A stretch of 24,029 nucleotides of DNA from a bacterium (GTDB lineage: Bacteria; Latescibacterota; UBA2968; UBA8231), in NCBI GenBank assembly GCA_027593305.1, contig JAQCJA010000012.1:1-24029 (forward strand), read 5' to 3'. Made by a program: the position numbers and the translations under genes. This document shows, piece after piece, positions 14,705 through 23,186 of the stretch (positions are counted from its first letter, which is position 1; each line of letters starts with the position of its first letter). The notes below the pieces were generated by a model. That model did no database searches and was not told the origin of the DNA. It was given only the letters and a program-made list of their open reading frames with translations.

Positions 14705-15298
14705 CTACTTCTTCATCTGCCAGGGCAAGCTCTGCGTCACCACCGCTTTGCGCATGTTGCCCAGCCAGATCGGCCAGAACCACTGCGTCTGGCTGCCGGC
14801 GGGCAGAAAGGCAGGGTCGATCATGTATTTCTTTTTGGGATCGATATCCTCACCCAGCATCGGCGCCACGGCGGCATACGGAATCCAGGCGAAGGTGCTG
14901 CGCTCGAGGTAGGCGTCATTCTCCTCCGGCACGGCGTGATGCATGATGCTGGGTGCCGGCACAAAGGGGACGCGAGTGAAGTACGAGGCGAAATCGCCGT
15001 CCATGACCGGCATGTCATCACCAATGATCTGCAGCAGATCGGCACTGCTGAAATAGCCACGGGACTCTTCCTGTGCCTTGCGTGTCGCCGTCTCCAGGAC
15101 ACTCTCGCCCGTGAGGGGTCCGCCGCCGAAGCCGGCCCAGCCCCGGTTGCTGCCAGCATGCTCGGCCACGCTCTGCTAGACTTCGCCGCCGGACTCGAAG
15201 TACAGCACCATGCCAGCGGGTGCTTCGGCGGCGACGGCGCCACACAACAGTACCAACCACAACCCGGCGCTCCATATGATCCGTTGCATTTGATTCAT
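14705..15298 (-). pseudogene. Periplasmic NUDIX-like protein interrupted by an in-frame amber codon
   Basis: From ATG 15298 the minus strand encodes a signal peptide (IIWSAGLWLVLLCGAVAAEA, cleavage near residue 24) and then APAGMVLYFESGGEV. A TAG at 15176-15178 (codon 41) follows, and the same frame continues QSVAEHAGSNRGWAGFGGG with a NUDIX-box-like segment, GGPLTGESVLETATRKAQEES, to the stop at 14705. The box is imperfect: RK replaces RE and the final G is shifted. Because both sides are in the same frame, one nonsense codon explains the break. It could be a point mutation, sequencing error or read-through. GTG 15169 could start a truncated cytoplasmic product of 154 aa. The full form would have 197 codons plus the stop. 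Confidence 0.7.
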
Positions 15299-15409
15299 TT
15301 CTGTGAGTGAGATTCGTGCTGTCCCACACAATTGTCGGCAATGACCTGCGTCGTCGGCAAATCGACACACAGCCGGGGCATTGACGGAAGCCGGATTTGT
15401 CCCCTTGAT

Positions 15410-15430
15410 CTGCAGGCAAGCTGCAGGCAA
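15410..15430 (+). repeat. Two tandem 11-bp copies upstream of the sulfatase gene
   Basis: CTGCAGGCAAG (15410-15420) is followed at once by CTGCAGGCAA (15421-15430), 22 nt before the sulfatase ATG. This is the only notable structure in the 154-base gap between the divergent NUDIX-like and sulfatase genes. It may be a regulatory direct repeat or chance. Confidence 0.5.
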
Positions 15431-15452
15431 TCCGGCACGAACAAAGGCACCC

Positions 15453-16943
15453 ATGCGCATTCTTTATCTGGATCTCGACGCGCTCAATCCCAGACATCTT
15501 TCCTGTTACGGCTATCATCGCACGACGAGCCCAACGATCGATGCCATCGCCGCCGAGGGTGTACGCTGTCGCAACGTCTACACCTGCGATGCGCCCTGCC
15601 TGCCATCACGCACCGCGTTCTATCAGGGGCGCTTCGGCATCCAGACCGGTGTCGTCGGCCACGGTGGTACCGCCGCCGATCTGAAGCGGCAGGGACAGGA
15701 ACGCGGTTTTCGTTCGGTCTATGAGGAAACGTCGTTCCCGCGGCAGCTGCAGAAGGCCGGCTTCCACACGGCGATGATCTCGCCCTTCGGACAGCGTCAC
15801 GCGGCGCATCAGTTCTACGCCGGCTTTCACGAGATCCACAACACCGGGCAGGGCGGCATGGAACCTGTCGAAGTCGTGCAGCCCGTCGTCGAGCGCTGGC
15901 TGCAACAGCACGTGGCCGAGGACAACTGGTACCTGCACGTGAACTTCTGGGACATCCACACGCCGTACCGTACGCCGCAAGACTACGGCAATCCCTTCGA
16001 AGATGAGCCGGTAGCAATGGACTTCACCGACGAACGGATCGAGCAACATGTGGCGCGCTATGGTCCGCACTCGGCGCAGGATCTGGGCATGTACACGGAC
16101 AACAACGTCGACAAGTTTCCGCGACTGCCGCTGCGCATCACCGATCGGGCGACACTCAAGCAGTGGATCGACGGTTACGATGTGGCCATCCATTACGTCG
16201 ATGCGCAGATCGGCAAGATCGTCGCCCGACTCAAGGCGGCCGGGGTGTACGATGATACAGCAATCATCATCTCCGCCGATCACGGCGAGAATCAGGGCGA
16301 GCTGGGGATCTACGGCGAACATGCAACGGCCGATGTCGGCACGTGCCGGATCCCGATGGTGATCAAGTGGCCCGGTGGTGCCAAGGGGGCTGTGGACGAT
16401 CGGTTCCACTACAACATCGACTGGGCCCCCACGTGTATGCAGCTGCTCGATCCGACGGCGTCCATTCCCGAGCTGTGGGACGGACAGAGTTACGCAGCAA
16501 CGGTGCAGACAGGTAGCGGCGGTGGTCGCGACGAACTGGTCATCAGTCAGTGCTGTCATGTCTGTCAACGCAGTGTGCGTTTCGACCGCTGGCTGTATGT
16601 CCGCACCTATGCCGATGGCTTCCACCCCTTCGCGCAGGACATGTTGTTTGATGTCGATGCCGATCCGCTGGAACAGCACAATGTGGCGGCGCAGAACCCC
16701 GACGTTGTGCGGGAGGCGGCCTACCGTCTGATGAACTGGCATGATGCACAGATGCAGAAGATGGCGATCCACTGCAGCGACTCGGTGGATCCCTTGTGGA
16801 CGGTGATCCGCGAGGGCGGGCCGTTCCATGCGCTCAGCGATCCGGACCGCAGCCCCTTGCCGAAATACCTGACGCGACTGGAGGCAACGGGCCGTGCCGC
16901 CGGTGCCGAGGAACTGCGTCGCCGGTATCCCGACCTCACCTGA
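15453..16943 (+). CDS. Type I sulfatase, formylglycine-dependent (496 aa)
   Basis: This hydrolyses sulfate esters. The Cys-type activation motif C-x-P-S-R is CLPSRTAFYQGR with C49 as the residue converted to formylglycine by an FGE/anSME enzyme; no such maturase is in the window. The N-terminus ILYLDLDALNPRHLSCYGYH matches the sulfatase start, with metal-binding Asp residues at 7 and 9. The later metal-site motif SADHGENQGELG (D276, H277) is intact. ATG 15453 is chosen over an in-frame upstream start because homology begins at MRILYLD and AAAGG lies nearby. No signal peptide is seen, unusual for a polysaccharide sulfatase, which suggests action on an imported small substrate. The gene heads a same-strand run of carbohydrate genes. 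Confidence 0.92.
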   Translation: MRILYLDLDALNPRHLSCYGYHRTTSPTIDAIAAEGVRCRNVYTCDAPCLPSRTAFYQGRFGIQTGVVGHGGTAADLKRQGQERGFRSVYEETSFPRQLQKAGFHTAMISPFGQRHAAHQFYAGFHEIHNTGQGGMEPVEVVQPVVERWLQQHVAEDNWYLHVNFWDIHTPYRTPQDYGNPFEDEPVAMDFTDERIEQHVARYGPHSAQDLGMYTDNNVDKFPRLPLRITDRATLKQWIDGYDVAIHYVDAQIGKIVARLKAAGVYDDTAIIISADHGENQGELGIYGEHATADVGTCRIPMVIKWPGGAKGAVDDRFHYNIDWAPTCMQLLDPTASIPELWDGQSYAATVQTGSGGGRDELVISQCCHVCQRSVRFDRWLYVRTYADGFHPFAQDMLFDVDADPLEQHNVAAQNPDVVREAAYRLMNWHDAQMQKMAIHCSDSVDPLWTVIREGGPFHALSDPDRSPLPKYLTRLEATGRAAGAEELRRRYPDLT

Positions 16944-16977
16944 GCCAACAAGAACCTGAATCCGACAAGAGAGCCGC

Positions 16978-19101
16978 ATGCCCATACCTGCAGACTACGA
17001 AGAGCGCGTGTATGCCGGCGTCCTCGGCAAGATCATCGGCGTCTATCTCGGTCGTCCTTTTGAGGGCTGGCGCAACGACCGCATTGAAGCCGAACTGGGC
17101 GAGATCAACTATTACGTCCACGAACGACTGGGCAAACCCCTGGTTGTGGCCGATGACGACATCTCCGGCACGTTCACCTTTGTCAGGGCCCTGGAAGACC
17201 ATGGCGTTTCCGCTGCCATCACCGCCGAGCAGATCGGCCAGACGTGGCGCAACTACCTGATCGAGGAGCGCACCATCCTCTGGTGGGGTGGCATGGGGCA
17301 CTCAACCGAGCACACCGCCTTCCTGCGCCTCAAACAGGGCATTGCCGCACCTGCCTCCGGATCCATCGAAGTCAACACACGCGAGGTGGCGGAGCAGATC
17401 GGGGCGCAGATCTTCATCGACAGCTGGGCCATGGTGGCACCGGGCGAACCGGAACTGGCGGCAGCGCTGGCGCGCAAGGCGGGCAGCGTGTCCCACGATG
17501 GCGAGGCGATCTACGGGGCGCAGGTCGTGGCGGCCATGGAAGCGGCGGCCTTCTTCGAGGGCGACATGGACAAGCTGCTCGACATCGGCCTGGCTCAGAT
17601 TCCCGACGACTGCATCATCGCCCGGCTCATCGGCGACCTGCGCCGGTGGCATGGACAGGATGGGGACTGGCGGCAGACCTTTGGCCGCGTCCAGCAGCAC
17701 TACGGCTACGATACTTACGGTGGCAATTGCCACATGGTGCCCAACCACGCCGTCATCATTCTGGCGCTGCTCTATGGCGACAGTGATTTCCAGAAGTCGC
17801 AGGTGATTGCCAACACCGCCGGCTGGGACACGGACTGCAACGCCGGCAACGTCGGCTGCCTGCTGGGGATCAAGGAAGGCCTGGCGGGTCTGGCGACGGG
17901 CCCCGACTGGCGTGGCCCCGTCGCCGATCGGCTGTTCAACATCTCGGCAGATGGTGGTGGTGCCCTCACCGATGCCGTGCGCGAGACCTACCGGCTGTGC
18001 CGGGTGGGTCGCCAGTTGCTCGGCGCGCCGCCACCACCGCCACCGCCGGCTCGCTACCACTTCAGCCTGCCCGGGTCCGTGCAGGGCTTCGTCGCCAGCA
18101 GCGCGCCCGACAGTGTGGGCTCGACGCGTGTTAACAACGTCGCTGATGGTGTTGGGCCGGGCAGCCGCAGTCTGGCCGTTCACTTCGAGCAGATCGCCCC
18201 CGGTCGACCCGGCAGAGCAGGTGTGCAGACCTTCGGTGAGCCGGCGAACTTCAACACGCCCGGATACAGCATGGTCATGTCCGCTTCGGTCTATTCGGGG
18301 CAGACCGTCACCGCCCCCGTGCGGCTGGATCAGCAGACGGGTGGTCCCGTCTCGGTGGCGCTCTTCATGGAGGTCTTCCCACAGGGCCCGGGACAGACAA
18401 CAACGATCTGTTACGCACCGTTTCAGCTCCTGGCGCCGGGATCCCCGGCGACGCTGAACTGGCAGCTGCCGGACACGGGTGGTCTGCCGATCGTACGCAT
18501 CGGTGTCGAGTGCCGTGCCGACCGTGGCACATCCGGCACGCTGTTCGTGGATCACGTCGACTGGGCCGGTGCCCCGTCGTGTGTGTTCAGTGGCGCAGGT
18601 CTGGCGCAGTACCAGCGCCCCATGGGCTGGACGGATGGTATCGACAACGCCCAGCTGCTGCCCGGTGGCGCGGGGGTGCGCTTCCGTCTGATCCACAACG
18701 AGGGACGTGGTCTGCTGATCAATGGCACCCACGACTGGACGGACTATTGCCTGCGGGCGCGCGTGACACCACACATGGCGGCCGAAGCCGGAATTGCCGC
18801 ACGTGTTGGCGGTATGCGCCGGTTCTATGCGCTGCTGCTGTGTCATGGTCAGCGTCTGCGCCTGCTGCGTTGTTGCGAGGGTGGTGAGCAGATTCTGGCA
18901 GAGGCCGACTTTGCCTGGGCGCCGAATGAGGGGTACGACCTTTCCCTGAGCGTAGTCGGCAGCCAGCTTGTGGCCGTCGCCGATGGCCGCGAGATGTTCA
19001 GCCTCGAGGACACCCAGCTGTCGACCGGTGCCATTGCACTGGTGCAGACCGAGGGGCACTCCTACTTCAGCGATGTCTCGCTGGAAGCGATCCGCGCCTG
19101 A
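16978..19101 (+). CDS. ADP-ribosylglycohydrolase-fold protein fused to a lectin-like region (707 aa)
   Basis: Residues 1 to about 345 are an ADP-ribosylglycohydrolase (ARH/DraG) fold. VADDDISGTF (D59-D61) and AGWDTDCNAGNVG (D284, D286) are the two metal-binding motifs, with TDDT and GGDTDT of classic members replaced by DDD and GWDTDCNAG. A run of seven prolines (351-357) links it to a beta-rich C-terminal half. The last part (DWTDYCLRARVT, FYALLLCHGQRLRLLR, GHSYFSDVSLEAIRA) looks like a concanavalin/LamG-type carbohydrate-binding fold. There is no signal peptide. The gap to the sulfatase is 34 nt, with AGAGAG as ribosome binding site. Given the neighbours it may cleave a sugar conjugate rather than ADP-ribose (inference). 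Confidence 0.85.
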   Translation: MPIPADYEERVYAGVLGKIIGVYLGRPFEGWRNDRIEAELGEINYYVHERLGKPLVVADDDISGTFTFVRALEDHGVSAAITAEQIGQTWRNYLIEERTILWWGGMGHSTEHTAFLRLKQGIAAPASGSIEVNTREVAEQIGAQIFIDSWAMVAPGEPELAAALARKAGSVSHDGEAIYGAQVVAAMEAAAFFEGDMDKLLDIGLAQIPDDCIIARLIGDLRRWHGQDGDWRQTFGRVQQHYGYDTYGGNCHMVPNHAVIILALLYGDSDFQKSQVIANTAGWDTDCNAGNVGCLLGIKEGLAGLATGPDWRGPVADRLFNISADGGGALTDAVRETYRLCRVGRQLLGAPPPPPPPARYHFSLPGSVQGFVASSAPDSVGSTRVNNVADGVGPGSRSLAVHFEQIAPGRPGRAGVQTFGEPANFNTPGYSMVMSASVYSGQTVTAPVRLDQQTGGPVSVALFMEVFPQGPGQTTTICYAPFQLLAPGSPATLNWQLPDTGGLPIVRIGVECRADRGTSGTLFVDHVDWAGAPSCVFSGAGLAQYQRPMGWTDGIDNAQLLPGGAGVRFRLIHNEGRGLLINGTHDWTDYCLRARVTPHMAAEAGIAARVGGMRRFYALLLCHGQRLRLLRCCEGGEQILAEADFAWAPNEGYDLSLSVVGSQLVAVADGREMFSLEDTQLSTGAIALVQTEGHSYFSDVSLEAIRA

Positions 19102-19124
19102 CAAACCACCGACAGATCCTGCTC

Positions 19125-20393
19125 ATGTGGTTGCCCCTGGCCCTCAGCGCGTTGCTGATGACGGGGGAGATCCTGCTGGTGCAGGCTGCTGTCGGTCGCC
19201 TGCCGGACGAGAAAGCCATGCTCGCCGCGCTGGGCGTGATGTTCTGGACGGAAGTGCTGATCGAGGCGCCGGTGATCATGCTGCTGTCGACGAGCACGGC
19301 ACTGACAACGTCGGCCCAGGCCCATGCCGTGGTGCGCCGCTTCACCTTGCACGTCAACCTGGTGGTCACCGCCGTCGCTGTCGCCATCGCCTACGTCGAT
19401 CCGCTGTTTGACCTGGTACTGCGCACGTGGATGGGGATCCCGACGGAGATTGCCGACCTGACGCAGACCGGCATGCGCATCATGTGCCTGTGGAGTGCGG
19501 CCATTGGCTGGCGACGCTTCAACCAGGGCATTCTCATCCGTTTCGGCGAGCCGCACCAGGTGACGTGGGGGACGGCGGTGCGGTTGCTGGTGTCGGCGAC
19601 GGTTGCCGGCAGCCTCGTGCTTGTGGGCACCATCAGTGGCATCGTGGTGGCGGCCACGACGTTCATGCTCAGCGTCAGCGCCGAGGCCTTCTACGCCTGG
19701 TGGAAGAGCCGGCCCATCATCGCCCGCCTGCGCGCTGCGCCGGAGTCGATCGCCGAACCGCTGACGTATCGTGCCGTCGTTGATTTTCATCTGCCCCTGG
19801 CGGCGACCTCCGTGATGTCCTTCCTGGCTCTGCCGCTGCTGAACGGTGGTCTGGCACGAATGGCAAACCCCCAGGATTCGCTGGCGGCGTGGCCCGTGCT
19901 CTACTCCATCATCCTGTTGTTTCGGGGCCCGGGCATCGCCCTGCCGGAGACCGTCATCGCCCTGCTCAGGGGCAGGGAGGATGCGGCGCCGCTACGTCGG
20001 TTCTGCTGGCTTGTGGCGGCACTGTCGACTCTCGGGCTGGTGCTGGTATCGGTGACGCCGATTCTGCCGCTGTATCTGCGGCATGTCGTTGCCGTGAGCC
20101 CGAGTCTGGCGCAACTCGTCATCGCCGGTGCTTTCGTCAGCCTGTTGATCCCGGGACTGGCCGCCATCAGCAGCATGTACCGTGGCCTGCTCATGTCATG
20201 TCGGGCGACACCACACATCTACTGGGGCATGGCGATCTATCTGGTGGTGACCGTGTCCGGCGTGGCGCTGGGTGTGGTGCAGCAAAGCCCGGGGATACTC
20301 ACGGCGAGCATTGCCGTCACCGTCGCAACGTTGCTGGAGACGGCGTATCTGGATGTGCGCAGCCGCGCCATGATGCAACGCCGACAGCTATAA
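19125..20393 (+). CDS. Polytopic membrane protein, MOP/MATE-like transporter or flippase (422 aa)
   Basis: About twelve hydrophobic segments are visible across the whole length, with no large soluble domain. Internal motifs include FHLPLAATSVMSFLALPLLN followed by GLARMANPQDSLAAWPVLYS and RGLLMSCRATPHIYWGMAIY; the second half begins like the first half (two-fold pseudo-repeat), typical of MOP-superfamily exporters (MATE, ANKH, Wzx). The exact subfamily is not assigned. ATG 19125 comes 23 nt after the ARH stop without a clear ribosome binding site, so translational coupling is likely. It could move the glycan, its precursor or a product. Confidence 0.7.
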   Translation: MWLPLALSALLMTGEILLVQAAVGRLPDEKAMLAALGVMFWTEVLIEAPVIMLLSTSTALTTSAQAHAVVRRFTLHVNLVVTAVAVAIAYVDPLFDLVLRTWMGIPTEIADLTQTGMRIMCLWSAAIGWRRFNQGILIRFGEPHQVTWGTAVRLLVSATVAGSLVLVGTISGIVVAATTFMLSVSAEAFYAWWKSRPIIARLRAAPESIAEPLTYRAVVDFHLPLAATSVMSFLALPLLNGGLARMANPQDSLAAWPVLYSIILLFRGPGIALPETVIALLRGREDAAPLRRFCWLVAALSTLGLVLVSVTPILPLYLRHVVAVSPSLAQLVIAGAFVSLLIPGLAAISSMYRGLLMSCRATPHIYWGMAIYLVVTVSGVALGVVQQSPGILTASIAVTVATLLETAYLDVRSRAMMQRRQL

Positions 20394-20496
20394 CCGCAGA
20401 TGTGATCGGCAGCGGCGCATCGCAACGGCGGTCCGTTGATTGGACGCCGGTCTGAGCCGACCTATTCTTGCCCGTTCACGTACGGAAGGGAGTCCT

Positions 20497-21579
20497 ATGA
20501 CGAGCGAAATTCTGACGGTGGGTCTCATCGGCGGCGGCCGTATGGGACAGGAGTACGCCCGGTTCTACCAGGAGTTGCCGGAGACGGAGCTGGTGGCGAT
20601 CGCCGAGATCCACCCCGAGCGTCGCAAGGTTGTCGGCGCGCGCTTCGGTGTCGAGGCGCTGTTTGCTGAAGCAACCGATCTGTTTGCCGCCGTCGTGCCT
20701 GATATCGTGTCGATCGTGCTGCCCGGAAAGTACATCCGCGCAGCGGTGCTGGCCGCTGTTGCTGCGGGGGTTCGGGGCATTTCCGTGGACAAGCCCATCG
20801 GCGCGGTGCTGGCCGATGTGGATGAGATGGTGGCGGCGTGCGCCGCGGCGGGGATCGTTTTTGCCGGCGGCAATATGCAGCGTGCCATGACCGAGGTGCA
20901 GCAAGCGGCGCGGCGCCTGCGTGCCGGTGAGTTCGGCCCCATCATCGGCGCCTGCGTGCACCGCTACGGGGGCGAGATCTCCGGTGGGGGCTGCCAGCAC
21001 GTGGCCGTCCTGCGGCTGCTCACGGGGGCGGAGATCACCGAGGTCGTTGCCGCCGGTGCGCCGGAAGAGGCGTTGCGCAGCAACTGTGACGAGGGCCTGA
21101 ACATCAGCGGACAGTTCCGCCTGAGCAACGGTCTGGTCTGTCCGGTTTTTGCTGCCGAGACACCCTACAGCGGCGTTGATGTGTGGACGGCGGATGCGCT
21201 CGTGCGCTGGGACTGGGGACCACCGCAGATCTTCCGCGGCGTCGATGCCAGCGGCGCACGGCGTGCGATCGACGCTGGGTACGAGCCGGCCGAGTATCCC
21301 GAGTTCAGCTACCTGGGCACAACGATTCAATCCTTCGTCCAGGTCGCCCGTCGTGGCGTCGACTGCGAAGGCGAACTGTTCGTCTCGGCGCGGGATCAGT
21401 TGCTGTCGCTGGAAGTTGCCGTGGCGGCCAAACACTCCGCCCTGTGGGGGAGTCTGCCTGTGGCGTTGCCCCTGACGGATCGGTCGCTGTGCCTGTACCC
21501 ACGGGCCTACCGGTGGCTGGGCGGCGACCAGTCCGGTGTACCGCAGACGCTGGAGGAGGCAGCCGGAACAAACACCTGA
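20497..21579 (+). CDS. Gfo/Idh/MocA family oxidoreductase (360 aa)
   Basis: NAD(P)-dependent sugar or inositol dehydrogenase fold. The Rossmann motif VGLIGGGRMGQEY (G12-x-G14-x-x-G17) is intact, and the EKP-type catalytic motif is D98-K99-P100 in SVDKPIGAVLAD, so the lysine is kept, unlike in the paralogue at 11617-12600. The C-terminal domain contains CVHRYGGEISGGGCQHVAVL, placing histidine at the expected active-site position. ATG 20497 is chosen because GGAAGGGAG lies 5 to 13 nt upstream; an in-frame upstream start at 20440 lacks this. It follows the transporter by 103 nt with no clear promoter. Substrate is unknown. Confidence 0.88.
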   Translation: MTSEILTVGLIGGGRMGQEYARFYQELPETELVAIAEIHPERRKVVGARFGVEALFAEATDLFAAVVPDIVSIVLPGKYIRAAVLAAVAAGVRGISVDKPIGAVLADVDEMVAACAAAGIVFAGGNMQRAMTEVQQAARRLRAGEFGPIIGACVHRYGGEISGGGCQHVAVLRLLTGAEITEVVAAGAPEEALRSNCDEGLNISGQFRLSNGLVCPVFAAETPYSGVDVWTADALVRWDWGPPQIFRGVDASGARRAIDAGYEPAEYPEFSYLGTTIQSFVQVARRGVDCEGELFVSARDQLLSLEVAVAAKHSALWGSLPVALPLTDRSLCLYPRAYRWLGGDQSGVPQTLEEAAGTNT

Positions 21580-21655
21580 AGAGCGGCCAGCCGCACACAG
21601 CCAACAGCCAGATGGTCCAACAACCAGTTTGTGCAACAACCGGAGTATCAGAACT

Positions 21656-23140
21656 ATGAAGCGGACGACGAACCACGCCAAGCACCGTCAACGGACGATC
21701 TACTTCAACGACGCCCGTCACTACTACCTGTTCGTCCACGAGCCACCCATGAGCCGCGAAGTCGCCGGCAGTCCGGTGGACGAAATCGCCGGCACCGGTG
21801 TCGACACCTTCGTCTATGGCGTGTCCCGTGATGATGGTCTGTTCTATCCGTCCAAAGTGGGCCGACGTTTCGGTGCGGGGCAGCCGCTGGCGATGTCGGC
21901 GTACTGGCGGGTGTGGCACAACATGCAGAGCCTCATGGACAGCGGCCTCGATCCGCTGACGGTGCTCATCGACCGGGCCCACGAACGGCAGATGGAGTTC
22001 ATTGCTTCCCTGCGCATGGGGGCTTTTCCGGGGGCCGGCGACGGTGTGTCGCCGCGCGAGGGCGGGCGCGGCATGGCCGATGAAGGGGTGCGTGAGCATC
22101 AGTTCAAAGTGCTGCAGGAACTGCTCTGCGACTATCCAACGGACGGCATTGAACTCGATTTTTCGGCGGCGCCCATGGGCACCGACTGGTGGGTGCCGGC
22201 CGACGAACGGGCCGAACATGCGACGTTGATGACGGATTTCCTGCGCCGCGTGCGTGACATGGCCCACAACCGCGATGGCACGGCGGCCGTCGTGGGCGCC
22301 CGCATCTATCCGACGCAGGAGCTGAACGAGGCCGCCGGGTTGCAGGTGGAGACGTGGTTGCAGGAAGGGCTGATCGACTACGTCGTGCCGCTGGTGTACG
22401 GATTCATGATTCTCGACCCCGACATGCCCATCGACTGGCTGGTGGCGGCGGCGGCGGCTACGCCGGTCTCCGTGTATGCCATGATGCAGCCCTACTACGT
22501 CGACGAGAGCCGGCCCCTCAACTGGCGACAGTACGCCTCGGCGCCGATGTACCGGGCGGCGGCGGCCAACGCCTGGCAGCGTGGTGTGGACGGATTGTAT
22601 GCGTGGTTCATGCACTGGCCGCCGGGCGCAACGGAGCGGGCGATCCTGACGGAACTGGCCCACCCGGAGCAGTTGCACCGACAGGACCGGCATTACGTGT
22701 TGCGACGGTCGACGCAGGTCACGGGGGACACGGACTATCCCGCCCACCTGCCGCTGCGGTTTGCCCCTGCCACGGATCTGGGCAAGGGCCAGCAGATCCC
22801 GTTCACCATTGCCGATGATCCGGCGACGGATGCCCATGCAACGCAGGTGACGCTGCGGCTGGCGATCACCGATCTGACGTCGGCGGACCGCTTCGATCTG
22901 CAGTTGAATGGCCAGTCGCTGGCAGCGCTGCCACGGCGGCGATCGCCCATGCGCGACATCGACCCGTACGCGGGTCAATGGCTGGAGATCGATCTGCGCT
23001 CACAGCCACCGAAGCGGGGGGCGAATGTGCTGCAGATCACGCTGCTGTCACGCCCCGAGGATCTGGCCAGCGATCTGATTCTGGAGGATGCGGAACTCAT
23101 CGTCGGCTACGACACGTACGCAGCGGCTGATTTCTCTTGA
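21656..23140 (+). CDS. Glycoside hydrolase-like TIM-barrel protein (494 aa), GHL10-like
   Basis: I can assign this only broadly. Strand-like motifs VDTFVYGVSRDDGLFYPS, MEFIASLRMGAFPG, DGIELDFSAAP (E166, D168), GLIDYVVPLVYGF and RGVDGLYAWFMHWP follow the order of an (alpha/beta)8 barrel of the GH10-like/GHL10 type, with E166 or D168 as candidate catalytic residues. The last 130 residues (PFTIADDP, LRLAITDLT, DLQLNGQSLAALP) form a beta-sandwich-like domain. There is no signal peptide. ATG 21656 has GGAG about 11 nt upstream; a longer frame to 21536 overlaps the dehydrogenase gene and is rejected. Function is presumed to be glycan cleavage or binding. Confidence 0.6.
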   Translation: MKRTTNHAKHRQRTIYFNDARHYYLFVHEPPMSREVAGSPVDEIAGTGVDTFVYGVSRDDGLFYPSKVGRRFGAGQPLAMSAYWRVWHNMQSLMDSGLDPLTVLIDRAHERQMEFIASLRMGAFPGAGDGVSPREGGRGMADEGVREHQFKVLQELLCDYPTDGIELDFSAAPMGTDWWVPADERAEHATLMTDFLRRVRDMAHNRDGTAAVVGARIYPTQELNEAAGLQVETWLQEGLIDYVVPLVYGFMILDPDMPIDWLVAAAAATPVSVYAMMQPYYVDESRPLNWRQYASAPMYRAAAANAWQRGVDGLYAWFMHWPPGATERAILTELAHPEQLHRQDRHYVLRRSTQVTGDTDYPAHLPLRFAPATDLGKGQQIPFTIADDPATDAHATQVTLRLAITDLTSADRFDLQLNGQSLAALPRRRSPMRDIDPYAGQWLEIDLRSQPPKRGANVLQITLLSRPEDLASDLILEDAELIVGYDTYAAADFS

Positions 23141-23166
23141 GCCGCCAGGGCGCGTGTTGATCTGAC

Positions 23167-23186
23167 GGCGGGGTCCGTGCCCCGCC
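23167..23186. terminator. Hairpin between convergent genes, possible bidirectional terminator
   Basis: GGCGGGG-TCCGTG-CCCCGCC is a perfect 7-bp GC-rich stem with a 6-nt loop. It sits in the 46-base gap between the plus-strand GHL10-like stop (23140) and the minus-strand GH109 stop (23187). Neither side has a T run, so Rho-independent activity is uncertain. Confidence 0.4.

Noticed and set aside
15606..16985. 459-aa minus-strand open frame
   Set aside because: It is antisense to the sulfatase gene, which has an intact activation motif and metal site.
17302..19104. 600-aa minus-strand open frame
   Set aside because: It runs antisense to the ADP-ribosylglycohydrolase gene, whose metal motifs are on the plus strand; its protein has no recognisable domain and a biased His/Arg/Gln composition.
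21305..22978. 557-aa minus-strand open frame
   Set aside because: It is antisense to the dehydrogenase and GHL10-like genes, with Arg/His-rich composition typical of a shadow frame.
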